Of a DNA stretch of 64,000 bases, positions 1-7,884 are shown piece by piece; position 1 is the stretch's first letter; the number at the start of each line of letters is the position of its first letter. This DNA is from Ralstonia sp. UBA689 (GTDB taxonomy: Bacteria > Pseudomonadota > Gammaproteobacteria > Burkholderiales > Burkholderiaceae): assembly GCF_002298975.1 (NCBI RefSeq), contig NZ_DBMV01000021.1, forward strand, positions 186,001-250,000. Reading direction: 5' to 3'. Below the pieces are notes generated by a model. The model was given only the letters and a program-made list of their open reading frames with translations, did not search any database and was not told the DNA's origin. The position numbers and the translations under genes are program-made.

Positions 1-340
1 TGGCATCAGGCGGACAAGGCAGCGCATGGCGCGCGACAGACAGCACGGGCAAGCGCGTGGCGATCGCGTTGCCGAAGCGCTGCACATGTGGCCCGTCATG
101 GCGCTCCAGCGCAAAGCCGCCAATGACGGTGTACTCAACGCCGAGCGTGTCGGCGAGCTCGCCCCATTGATCGATGCCCGGGTGGCCTGGCAGGCTGCCG
201 AAGCCGGAGGTGACCTCCTGCAGGCACAGCACATCGAAATCGGCCATGTCGTGCGCCTCTGCGAGTTGGCGGGCGAGGTCGACACGCCCGTCCGCGCCAC
301 GGCCCCACTGGATGTTCCACGTCAGGATGACGGTGCTCAT
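1..340 (-). CDS. endonuclease/exonuclease/phosphatase family protein, partial
   Basis: Reading leftward from an ATG at 340, the frame stays open to the window edge (113 codons), so the C-terminus is missing. The N-terminus reads MSTVILTWNIQWGRG, then DFDVLCLQEV around residues 34-43. These are the WNIQ and LQE metal-binding signatures of the EEP fold (exonuclease III, DNase I, phosphodiesterases), in which the Asn and Glu hold a catalytic Mg2+. The substrate cannot be told from this fragment: DNA repair nuclease or general metal-dependent hydrolase are both possible. It diverges from rlmD. The family call is firm; the specific function is open. Confidence 0.75.
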   Translation of the reverse strand, partial: MSTVILTWNIQWGRGADGRVDLARQLAEAHDMADFDVLCLQEVTSGFGSLPGHPGIDQWGELADTLGVEYTVIGGFALERHDGPHVQRFGNAIATRLPVLSVARHALPCPPDA

Positions 341-398
341 GCGGGTTCTCCGGTGTCTTACAATGCCGCCCTTGTCCCTATTTTCTTCAGGCTCATCC

Positions 399-1847
399 GT
401 GTCTCAAGCTGCACCCCACGTCACGCCGTCGTCTCCTGAATCAGCAACGGCCGCGCCGGCCACGGCGCCGCGCGCTTCGCGCACGAAACCCGAGATGCCC
501 GTGGCCGGCCCGCTGGAGATCCTCTCGCTCGACGGTGAGGCGCGCGGTGTAGGCCGCCTCACGAACGAGGACGGCACGCCTGGCAAAGTCGTCTTTGTGG
601 AAGGCGCGCTGCCGGGCGAACGGGTGACGTATCGCAGCCATCGCGTGAAGCCGTCGTATGAGCAGGCGAGTGTGGTGAATATTCTGCGCCAGTCTGCCTC
701 GCGTGTGACGCCGCAGTGCAAGTTCTTCGGTGTGTGCGGTGGCTGCTCAATGCAGCATCTGGATTCGCGTGCGCAGGTCGCCATCAAGCAGCGTGTGCTG
801 GAAGACGATCTGTGGCACCTGGCCAAGCTGCGGCCGGACGTGGTATTCCGACCCATCGCCGGGCCGGATTGGGGCTACCGTTATCGCGCGCGCCTGACGG
901 TGCGCCACGTGGCGGCCAAGGGCGGCGTGCTGGTGGGTTTTCACGAGCGCAAGAGCAGCTATGTGGCCGACATGACCTCGTGCGAGGTACTGCCGCCGCA
1001 GGTGTCTGCGCTGCTGGTGCCGTTGCGTGAACTGGTGGGGCGTCTGTCCATCGTGCAGCGTATGCCACAGATCGAACTGGCGGTCGGGCAGGATGTGACC
1101 GCGCTGGTGCTGCGCAACCTGGAGCCGCTCACGCAAGCCGATGAGGCCGAGTTGCGCGCCTTTGCCGATCAGCACGCCGTGCAGTTTTGGCTGCAGCCGA
1201 AGGGGCCGGATACGGTGTATCCGTTCTATCCGCTTGATCGTGCACTGACGTACACGCTGCCGGAATTCGGCATCACGATGCCGTTCAAGCCGACGGACTT
1301 CACGCAGGTCAATCACCAGATCAACCGTGTGCTGATGTCGCGGGCGCTGAAGTTGCTCGATGCGCAGCCTACGGATCGCTTGCTCGATCTGTTTTGCGGT
1401 ATCGGCAATTTCACGCTGCCGATGGCCATGCGCGCTCGCGAAGTCATCGGTATCGAGGGCAGCGAGGCGCTGACCACACGTGCACTTGCCAACGCGCAGC
1501 ACAATGGGCTCGATGCCAAGACAACCTTCGCTTGCCGCAACCTGTTTGAAGTGACGGCCGACGATATCGCTGCGCTGGGGAGATTCGATCGCTGGCTGGT
1601 AGATCCGCCGCGCGAAGGGGCGCTGGCCGTTTCCAAGGCGCTGGCCGAGCTGTCGCAACGCGGTGGCGAGGCGGCGGATCTGCTGCCCAAACGCATCGTC
1701 TACGTGTCGTGCAACCCGGCTACGCTCGCGCGTGACGCAGGCCTGCTGGTGCACGAAGCCGGTTATCGGCTGGCAGGCGCGGGCGTGGTCAATATGTTCC
1801 CGCACACATCGCACGTGGAGTCAATCGCGGTGTTTGAGCACGACTGA
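399..1847 (+). CDS. rlmD: 23S rRNA (uracil(1939)-C5)-methyltransferase RlmD
   Basis: SAM-dependent enzyme that methylates U1939 of 23S rRNA. An N-terminal TRAM RNA-binding domain (about residues 35-90) is followed by the iron-sulfur cysteines C107, C113 and C116 (CKFFGVCGGC), the SAM-binding motif LLDLFCGIGNF near residue 328, and the catalytic cysteine in SCNP at about 437. With a GTG start the protein is 482 residues, slightly longer than E. coli RlmD (433). The start is uncertain: ATG at 363 is in frame, but it overlaps a TACAAT hexamer (359-364) that would serve as the -10 element, so I prefer GTG 399. No good ribosome binding site is visible for either. The gene ends at a bidirectional terminator. 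Confidence 0.93.
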   Translation: MSQAAPHVTPSSPESATAAPATAPRASRTKPEMPVAGPLEILSLDGEARGVGRLTNEDGTPGKVVFVEGALPGERVTYRSHRVKPSYEQASVVNILRQSASRVTPQCKFFGVCGGCSMQHLDSRAQVAIKQRVLEDDLWHLAKLRPDVVFRPIAGPDWGYRYRARLTVRHVAAKGGVLVGFHERKSSYVADMTSCEVLPPQVSALLVPLRELVGRLSIVQRMPQIELAVGQDVTALVLRNLEPLTQADEAELRAFADQHAVQFWLQPKGPDTVYPFYPLDRALTYTLPEFGITMPFKPTDFTQVNHQINRVLMSRALKLLDAQPTDRLLDLFCGIGNFTLPMAMRAREVIGIEGSEALTTRALANAQHNGLDAKTTFACRNLFEVTADDIAALGRFDRWLVDPPREGALAVSKALAELSQRGGEAADLLPKRIVYVSCNPATLARDAGLLVHEAGYRLAGAGVVNMFPHTSHVESIAVFEHD

Positions 1848-1871
1848 CAAGCCGTCGCATACGTTATGTGC

Positions 1872-1908
1872 ACAAAGAAAAACCGGCGCACCAGGCGCCG
1901 GTTCTTTT
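1872..1908. terminator. bidirectional rho-independent terminator, rlmD / BI-1 gene
   Basis: A 9-bp perfect stem (arms 1881-1889 and 1895-1903) with a 5-nt loop is followed by CTTTT on the plus strand and preceded by an A-rich run. It can therefore stop both the rightward rlmD transcript and the leftward transcript of the next gene. Confidence 0.85.
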
Positions 1909-1947
1909 CGCTATGCCACGCTGTAGCGTGACGGGCGAGATGCGGGT

Positions 1948-2649
1948 TCAGTCGCGGCTGCCACCGAAGATCCCCAGGATCGCCAGCAGGTTCGTGAAGA
2001 TGTTGTACACGTCCAGGTAAATCGCCAGGGTGGCGGTCACGTAGTTGGTCTCGCCGCCGTTCACGATGCGCTGCACGTCAAACAGGATGTAGGCCGAGAA
2101 GATCGCGATGGCCAGCACCGAAATCGTGAGCATCATCGCGGGCAGTTGCAGCCAGATATTGGCGACCGAACCCACGATCAGCACCAGCACGCCCATGAAC
2201 AACCACTTGCCCAGGCCCGAGAAGTCACGCTTGCTGACCGTGGCCACCGTCGCCATCACGCCGAAGATGATCGCCGTGCCGCCAAACGCGGTCATGATGA
2301 GCGAGGCGCCGTTCGAGAAGCCGAGGATCGTGCCGATCAGGCGCGACAGCATCAGCCCCATGAAGAAGGTGAAGCCGAGCAGCAGAGCTACGCCCAAGCC
2401 GCTGTTCTTGAAGCGCTCTATCGCGTAGAAAAAGCCGAAGGCCACTGCCATGAAGATGACGAAACCCATCAACGGATTGCGTCCCATCAGGTTGAAGCCA
2501 GTGGCGACGCCGATCCACGCACCGAGGATGGTGGGGATCATCGAAAGCGCGAGCAGCCAATAAGTATTGCGCAGCACGCGATTGCGGACGGCCAACGCGC
2601 CGGCGGTGCCGGAAGCGCCAAAACCGTACGTGTTGAGTTGGTTGTCCAT
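1948..2649 (-). CDS. Bax inhibitor-1/YccA family membrane protein
   Basis: A 233-residue, very hydrophobic protein with about seven membrane segments, matching the BI-1/YccA (UPF0005) family of inner-membrane proteins. E. coli YccA is a substrate and modulator of the FtsH protease; other members act as ion-leak channels. Family features visible are the NTYWLLALSM start of the first segment and the C-terminal DVQRIVNGGETNYV...IYLDVYNIFTNLL region with conserved acidic residues. The start at 2649 (MDNQLNTYGF) is set by an AAGGAG ribosome binding site 5 nt upstream; an in-frame start 36 codons earlier has no such signal. It ends at the terminator shared with rlmD. FtsH modulators hflK/hflC lie elsewhere in the window, but a direct link is inference. 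Confidence 0.9.
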   Translation of the reverse strand: MDNQLNTYGFGASGTAGALAVRNRVLRNTYWLLALSMIPTILGAWIGVATGFNLMGRNPLMGFVIFMAVAFGFFYAIERFKNSGLGVALLLGFTFFMGLMLSRLIGTILGFSNGASLIMTAFGGTAIIFGVMATVATVSKRDFSGLGKWLFMGVLVLIVGSVANIWLQLPAMMLTISVLAIAIFSAYILFDVQRIVNGGETNYVTATLAIYLDVYNIFTNLLAILGIFGGSRD

Positions 2650-2942
2650 GCGAACTCCTTGGGTAAATGACATTGCAGACAATGCGACGGCGTTCCGAAT
2701 GTGGCATCCGAGGTGCGCTTTTGCAAGTCGCATCGTCCTTACTTGGAGGGGCAGCATGCCATGCGGTTCCGGCGTCCGGGAGATGATCGGATGGCAAAAG
2801 GGCCTTTTGGGGTGACTTTTTGTGCCCCCGGTAAGGCAATTTTAAGACGATTGCATCGCTCACGTGCTGCTCGGCTTGCGGAGTGGTGCCTAAGGCGCTT
2901 GCTGTGGCAATCGTGCGGCGGGCGCGGTTGCACCGCTTGACA

Positions 2943-2971
2943 TTCAATCTGGCTGCGCTCCGTGCTAGAAT
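2943..2971 (+). promoter_or_regulatory. candidate ndk promoter
   Basis: TTCAAT (2943-2948) and TAGAAT (2966-2971) are spaced 17 bp and sit 47 nt before ndk. A perfect TTGACA at 2937-2942 is 23 bp from the same -10 and is too far to pair with it. The rest of the 368-base gap 2650-3017 shows no gene; it holds the divergent control regions of ndk and the BI-1 gene. Confidence 0.45.
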
Positions 2972-3017
2972 CTAACGTTTATCTTTCACGTAACACCTTC
3001 ATTTTTTGGAGTTTTTG

Positions 3018-3443
3018 ATGGCGATCGAACGCACCCTGTCGATTATCAAACCGGATGCCGTGGCCAAGAATGTCATCGGCCAGATCTATGCCCGTTTCGA
3101 AGGCGCTGGCCTGAAGGTCGTCGCAGCCAAGATGATTCACCTGTCGCGCGCTGAAGCCGAGCAGTTTTACGCCGTGCACAAGGAGCGCCCGTTCTTCAAG
3201 GATCTGGTGGACTTCATGATCTCCGGCCCGGTGATGGTGCAGGCGCTGGAAGGCGAGAACGCAATCGCCAAGAACCGTGACCTGATGGGTGCAACCGACC
3301 CGAAGAAGGCCGAGAAGGGCACGATCCGTGCTGACTTCGCCGATAGCATCGACGCCAACGCCGTGCACGGTTCGGACGCCGCTGAAACGGCTGCCGTGGA
3401 AGTCGCTTTCTTCTTCCCGGGCCTGAACATTTACAGCCGCTAA
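3018..3443 (+). CDS. ndk: nucleoside diphosphate kinase
   Basis: Transfers the gamma-phosphate of ATP to NDPs and dNDPs through a phosphohistidine, balancing nucleotide pools in the cytoplasm. The 141-residue product is the standard length. It starts MAIERTLSIIKPDAV and carries the active-site signature NAVHGSD with the phosphorylated histidine at H117, the same number as in E. coli. ATG 3018 follows a GGAG site; an upstream in-frame start at 3006 is less likely. It is followed 43 nt later by rlmN, a neighbour pair common in betaproteobacteria. Confidence 0.98.
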   Translation: MAIERTLSIIKPDAVAKNVIGQIYARFEGAGLKVVAAKMIHLSRAEAEQFYAVHKERPFFKDLVDFMISGPVMVQALEGENAIAKNRDLMGATDPKKAEKGTIRADFADSIDANAVHGSDAAETAAVEVAFFFPGLNIYSR

Positions 3444-3486
3444 GCGTCAACACTAGACTGGGATTGGCGGTTTCGGGTTGCTAAAC

Positions 3487-4638
3487 ATGAGCGATGTGGT
3501 GAATCTCCTCGACTTCGACGCACAGGGTCTCGTCTCGTACTGCGAGAGCCTGGGCGAGAAGTCGTTCCGCGCCAAGCAGTTGCAGCGCTGGATTCACCAG
3601 TCGGGCGCGTCCGATTTTGGCGAGATGACCGATCTCGCCAAGTCGCTGCGTGAGAAGCTCGCGACCCGCGCCACCATCCAGGCACCGGCGATCATTTCCG
3701 ATCACCTCTCGTCGGACGGTACGCGTAAGTGGCTGGTCGACGTGGGGCAGGGCAATGCTGTCGAGACGGTCTACATTCCTGAAGAGACGCGCGGCACGCT
3801 GTGCGTGTCGTCTCAGGCGGGATGTGCCGTCAACTGCCGGTTCTGTTCGACCGGCAAGCAAGGGTTCTCGCGCAACCTCACTACGGGCGAGATCATTGGG
3901 CAGCTGTGGATGGCCGAATTCGCCATGCGCAAACAACTCGGTCGCGGCCCGAAAGACGATCGTGTCATCACCAACGTGGTGATGATGGGGATGGGCGAGC
4001 CGCTGCTGAACTACGATGCTGTGGTGCCGGCTTTGCGCCTGATGCTGGACGACAACGCTTATGGCCTGTCGCGCCGTCGCGTGACGGTGTCCACCTCGGG
4101 CGTGGTACCGATGATGGATCGTCTTTCGCACGATCTGCCAGTGGCGCTGGCGGTGTCGCTGCACGCATCCAACGATGCGTTGCGCGATATGCTCGTGCCG
4201 TTGAACAAGAAGTACCCGCTGGCCGAATTGATGGCGGCGTGCCGCCGTTATCTGGAATTCGCGCCGCGCGATTTCATCACCTTCGAATACTGCATGCTCG
4301 ACGGCGTCAACGATTCCGTCGAGCATGCCCGCGAACTGCTGCGCGTCGTGGCCGACGTGCCGTGCAAGTTCAACCTGATCCCCTTCAACCCGTTCCCAGA
4401 GTCCGGGCTGAAGCGTTCGAACAACGAGCAGATCCGCCGCTTTTCGCAAGTGCTGCTGGATGCTGGCATCGTCACCACCATCCGTAAGACGCGTGGCGAT
4501 GATATCGACGCAGCCTGCGGGCAGCTCGCCGGCGAGGTCAAGGATCGTACGCGCCTGGCCGAGCGCGGCAAGTTCGGCAAGATCGTTCCGGTTCCGGTGG
4601 TCGGGGCCGATTCCACTCACCGCATGGGTACCGCATGA
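3487..4638 (+). CDS. rlmN: dual-specificity 23S rRNA/tRNA adenine-C2 methyltransferase RlmN
   Basis: Radical-SAM enzyme making m2A2503 in 23S rRNA and m2A37 in a subset of tRNAs, using two SAM molecules and a methyl-cysteine intermediate. The radical-SAM cluster C113-x3-C117-x2-C120 is visible (GCAVNCRFCSTGKQGF). The conserved cysteine near the C-terminus (DIDAACGQLAG), which forms the covalent RNA adduct, is present. The length is 383 residues, normal for the family. ATG 3487 is chosen over an upstream in-frame TTG at 3478. The stop overlaps the pilW start in ATGA, suggesting translational coupling. Confidence 0.97.
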   Translation: MSDVVNLLDFDAQGLVSYCESLGEKSFRAKQLQRWIHQSGASDFGEMTDLAKSLREKLATRATIQAPAIISDHLSSDGTRKWLVDVGQGNAVETVYIPEETRGTLCVSSQAGCAVNCRFCSTGKQGFSRNLTTGEIIGQLWMAEFAMRKQLGRGPKDDRVITNVVMMGMGEPLLNYDAVVPALRLMLDDNAYGLSRRRVTVSTSGVVPMMDRLSHDLPVALAVSLHASNDALRDMLVPLNKKYPLAELMAACRRYLEFAPRDFITFEYCMLDGVNDSVEHARELLRVVADVPCKFNLIPFNPFPESGLKRSNNEQIRRFSQVLLDAGIVTTIRKTRGDDIDAACGQLAGEVKDRTRLAERGKFGKIVPVPVVGADSTHRMGTA

Positions 4639-5423
4639 AGCGTTGGTCGATTGCTGTCAGTCTGGTCTTCACGCTGGCAGCCGCTGGATGCGCATTGCCG
4701 CCGCCGGCCCAGACACAAGACGTCAAGACGCCCTCCGATCAGAACGATATCAGTCGGCGAGCCGCAATCCGGCTGCAACTAGCAACGCAATACCTTGAGG
4801 CCGGACAGGCGGCCACGGCGCTTGACGAGGTCAAGAACGCCATCGCGATCGATCCTTCGGTGCCGGGCGCCTACCACATCCGTGCTTTGGCCTACATGAG
4901 CCTCGGACAGCATGATCTGGCTGACGACAGCTTCCGCCGCGCGCTGGCGGTCACGCCGCAGGATGGCGATCTGCTGAACAACTATGGCTGGTTCCTATGC
5001 TCGCAGGGTGGGAAACCCGCAGAGGGCATGGCGATGCTGCGCCGGGCCGTCGATGCACCGGCAGCTGGCAACCCGTCCAAGCCCTGGACCAACCTGGGCG
5101 TTTGCCAGATGCGTCAGGGTGATTTGGATGGCGCGGAGAAGAGTCTCACGCGTGCCACGTACATCGACGCCAACAACCCGCTGACCAACGTGACGTTGGC
5201 GCAGCTCTATTACAAGCGCCGCGAGTATGCGCGTGCCATGCCGTTCATCGAACGCGTTAATGGCCGCGGCAATCCGACGGCCGAGAGCCTCTGGCTGGGC
5301 GCGCGCATCGCGCGCCGCCTCGGCGATGTCTCGCAACAGAATGCATGGAGTGCGCAACTGCAGCGCCGTTTCCCCAATGCGCCCGAAGAGGCGGCTTTCG
5401 AACGAGGAGCATGGGATGACTGA
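4635..5423 (+). CDS. pilW: type IV pilus biogenesis/stability lipoprotein PilW (PilF)
   Basis: Pilotin-type outer-membrane lipoprotein needed for type IV pilus secretin assembly and stability. The signal peptide ends in a lipobox with cysteine at residue 19 (LAAAGC). The mature part is a run of tetratricopeptide repeats (ATQYLEAGQAATALDEVKNA, then AYHIRALAYMSLGQHDLADD, and LNNYGWFLC typical of PilF). It is 262 residues. It overlaps rlmN by 4 nt and rodZ by 8 nt, an arrangement common in betaproteobacteria with the gcpE/hisS operon. Confidence 0.93.
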   Translation: MKRWSIAVSLVFTLAAAGCALPPPAQTQDVKTPSDQNDISRRAAIRLQLATQYLEAGQAATALDEVKNAIAIDPSVPGAYHIRALAYMSLGQHDLADDSFRRALAVTPQDGDLLNNYGWFLCSQGGKPAEGMAMLRRAVDAPAAGNPSKPWTNLGVCQMRQGDLDGAEKSLTRATYIDANNPLTNVTLAQLYYKRREYARAMPFIERVNGRGNPTAESLWLGARIARRLGDVSQQNAWSAQLQRRFPNAPEEAAFERGAWDD

Positions 5424-6480
5424 CCGCGACGTGGCAAGTGCTGTGGACCTTTCCCAAGGTGCATCGTCTGCCTCGAATTCGCCCACCGCAGCATCGCCGG
5501 AACGGGACGACGCACTCCGTGAGATAGCCGAACGCCTGAGCGCCGGCCGCGAGCGCCAGCGCCTGACGATCGAAGACCTGGCCACGCGCCTGAAGGTTGC
5601 GCCGGCCAAGTTGTTGGCGGTGGAATCCGCCGACGTTAGCGCGTTGCCGGATATGGCGTTCATCAAGGGGCTGATCCGGGCGTATGCCCGTGCTCTGCAG
5701 GTCGATGTCGATGACCAGCTCGCCCGTCTGAATGCGCGCACGCAGGTCACCACCATCGGTTTGCGGCCCGAGGGCGGGTTGGGGGAATCGTTCTCCGACA
5801 AGCCGAGCTTTGCCAAGCGTCGCGGAGGTAACCGCTGGCTCATCGGCGTGCTGGTGGCGCTGGTTGTAGCCGGCGGTGTGCTGGCCGGCATGGACCGTCT
5901 GAAGCAGTGGCTGGCCACGCAGACGGCCGCCACGCAAACCGCCGAGTCTGCTGTGAAAGAAGCGGCTCCCGTCGAACAACCAGCACCGACCGAGGCAACC
6001 CCGGCTCCTGCGCCAGCGCATATCGAAACACCGGCCGCGTCGCTGCCGACACCGCTGAATCCTGCGCAGCCGACTGCACCAGCTTCTGGCGTGGTGACCG
6101 CACCACTGGCGCCGCCGCCGTTGCCGCGTTCCGACAGTGGTGCCGCGCCGGCTCCTGCAGCGGTTGACGTGAAGCCTGCCGTCGTCAACGTTGGCGTTCC
6201 GGCCAGCGCCGCTGCCAAACCGACCGAATCTGCTGCGGGCAACGGCTCGGTTTCTGTGCGCTTCTCTGGGACGTCCTGGTACGAGATCAAGGACAAGTCC
6301 GGCAAGACACTCGCCAGCGGTATCTCCAAGGAGGGCGAAGCGCGTGACCTGACCGGCACGCCGCCGTTCAAGGTCGTCTTCGGTAACGCCGAGGCAGTCG
6401 AGTCCCTGGCCGTGGGTGGCGTGTCCGTAGACCTCCAGAAGTACGCCCGCAACCGCGTGGCGCGGGCCACGTTGCCCTGA
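5416..6480 (+). CDS. rodZ: RodZ-like helix-turn-helix membrane protein
   Basis: Bitopic protein of the RodZ/YfgA family, which links MreB to the rod-shape peptidoglycan machinery. A cytoplasmic helix-turn-helix domain (about residues 35-95; LREIAERLSAGRERQRLTIEDLA, with the Phe-Ile-Lys-Gly-Leu-Ile turn) is followed by one transmembrane helix at about 140-158, a Pro/Ala-rich periplasmic linker (about 175-275) and a C-terminal DUF4115 domain. It is 354 residues. The start MTDRDVASAV at 5416 is preceded by GAGGAG; a longer in-frame extension into pilW lacks support. It sits directly before ispG, as in many proteobacteria. Confidence 0.92.
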   Translation: MTDRDVASAVDLSQGASSASNSPTAASPERDDALREIAERLSAGRERQRLTIEDLATRLKVAPAKLLAVESADVSALPDMAFIKGLIRAYARALQVDVDDQLARLNARTQVTTIGLRPEGGLGESFSDKPSFAKRRGGNRWLIGVLVALVVAGGVLAGMDRLKQWLATQTAATQTAESAVKEAAPVEQPAPTEATPAPAPAHIETPAASLPTPLNPAQPTAPASGVVTAPLAPPPLPRSDSGAAPAPAAVDVKPAVVNVGVPASAAAKPTESAAGNGSVSVRFSGTSWYEIKDKSGKTLASGISKEGEARDLTGTPPFKVVFGNAEAVESLAVGGVSVDLQKYARNRVARATLP

Positions 6481-6533
6481 ACCGTTTTGTTGAATGGCGT
6501 GGCGCCTGACTGAGCGCGGCGCCTTGCCTGATC

Positions 6534-7820
6534 ATGGAAACCTCCACGTCTTTCGATTGCGCGCCCGCTTTGCCCGGCCCACTGCCGCGCCGGAACTCGC
6601 GCTCGGCCCAGGTCCGCTGGGGCGAGCGCGTTGTGCACGTGGGCGGCGATGCGCCAGTCTGCGTGCAGTCGATGACGAACACCGACACCTCGGACGCCAT
6701 CGGCACGGCCATCCAGGTGAAGGAATTGGCGCGTGCCGGCTCCGAACTCGTGCGTATCACGGTCGATACACCGGCGGCCGCCGCCGCTGTGCCGGCTATC
6801 CGCGAGCAGCTCGACCGCATGGGCGTGGATGTGCCACTGGTCGGTGATTTCCACTACAACGGCCACAAGCTGTTGCAGGACTATCCAGCGTGCGCGCAGG
6901 CGCTGTCCAAGTACCGCATCAACCCCGGCAACGTGGGGCAGGGTGCCAAGCGCGACACGCAGTTCGCGCAGATGATCGAGATCGCCTGCCGCTACGACAA
7001 GCCGGTACGTATCGGTGTCAATTGGGGCAGCCTGGAGCAGGAGCTGCTTGCCCGCATCATGGACGAGAACGCGCAGCGCGCGACGCCGTGGGATGCGCGC
7101 ACTGTGATGGTCGAGGCGCTGATCACGTCGGCCATTCAATCTGCGCAGAAGGCTGAGGAACTCGGCTTGTCAGGCAACCAGATCATTCTGTCGTGCAAGG
7201 TTTCGGCGGTACAGGATTTGATCGCGGTGTACCGCGAGCTGGCACGTCGGTGCGACTACGCGCTGCACCTGGGCCTGACCGAGGCTGGCATGGGCAGCAA
7301 GGGCATCGTTGCTTCCACTGCGGCGCTGTCGGTGCTGCTGCAGGAAGGCATCGGGGATACCATCCGCATCTCGCTGACGCCGGAACCGGGCGCGCCGCGC
7401 GAGAAGGAAGTCATCGTTGCGCAAGAGATTTTGCAGACCATGGGCCTGCGCAATTTCACGCCGATGGTCATCGCGTGCCCTGGCTGCGGGCGCACGACCA
7501 GCACGGTGTTCCAGGAACTGGCTGCGCGCATCCAGTCTTACCTGCGCGAGCAGATGCCGACGTGGAAAGCGACATACCCCGGCGTCGAAGAGATGAACGT
7601 AGCCGTCATGGGCTGCATCGTCAACGGGCCAGGCGAGAGCAAGCACGCCAATATCGGTATCTCGCTGCCGGGCACGGGCGAATCGCCGGCGGCGCCGGTG
7701 TTCGTCGACGGCGTCAAAGTGAAGACGCTGCGCGGTGAGCGCATCGCCGAGGAATTCCAAACGATCGTCGACGAGTACGTGCGCACGCATTACGGTGCGC
7801 AGACCGAGGCGGCGGCATAA
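6534..7820 (+). CDS. ispG: 4-hydroxy-3-methylbut-2-enyl-diphosphate synthase (IspG/GcpE)
   Basis: Iron-sulfur enzyme of the MEP isoprenoid pathway that reductively opens MEcPP to HMBPP. The 4Fe-4S ligands are visible as C315 and C318 (ACPGCGRTT) and C361 (VMGCIVNGPGE). The TIM-barrel N-terminal half carries VQSMTNTDT and KYRINPGNVG. At 428 residues it has the length typical of betaproteobacterial IspG, longer than E. coli (372) through an insert in the middle. ATG 6534 is 53 nt after rodZ. Confidence 0.97.
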   Translation: METSTSFDCAPALPGPLPRRNSRSAQVRWGERVVHVGGDAPVCVQSMTNTDTSDAIGTAIQVKELARAGSELVRITVDTPAAAAAVPAIREQLDRMGVDVPLVGDFHYNGHKLLQDYPACAQALSKYRINPGNVGQGAKRDTQFAQMIEIACRYDKPVRIGVNWGSLEQELLARIMDENAQRATPWDARTVMVEALITSAIQSAQKAEELGLSGNQIILSCKVSAVQDLIAVYRELARRCDYALHLGLTEAGMGSKGIVASTAALSVLLQEGIGDTIRISLTPEPGAPREKEVIVAQEILQTMGLRNFTPMVIACPGCGRTTSTVFQELAARIQSYLREQMPTWKATYPGVEEMNVAVMGCIVNGPGESKHANIGISLPGTGESPAAPVFVDGVKVKTLRGERIAEEFQTIVDEYVRTHYGAQTEAAA

Positions 7821-7841
7821 GGCTTCACAGCAAGAAGCGAC

Positions 7842-7873
7842 AAGCCGGTCAGCGTGCAGTACGGCCGGCTTTT
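7842..7873 (+). terminator. weak hairpin between ispG and hisS
   Basis: A 7-bp perfect stem (7842-7848 with 7865-7871) and 16-nt loop lead into TTTT. It lies 12 nt before hisS, so it may be a partial terminator or attenuator inside the operon rather than an operon end. Confidence 0.4.
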
Positions 7874-7884
7874 AACGTGAAATC

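Noticed and set aside
2937..2942. Perfect TTGACA upstream of ndk
   Set aside because: The only good -10 (TAGAAT at 2966) is 23 bp away, too far for sigma-70, so the box was not paired with it.
4995..7139. A 714-codon open frame on the minus strand across rodZ and ispG
   Set aside because: It mirrors well-supported plus-strand genes, has low-complexity composition typical of antisense frames in GC-rich DNA, and no recognisable domain.
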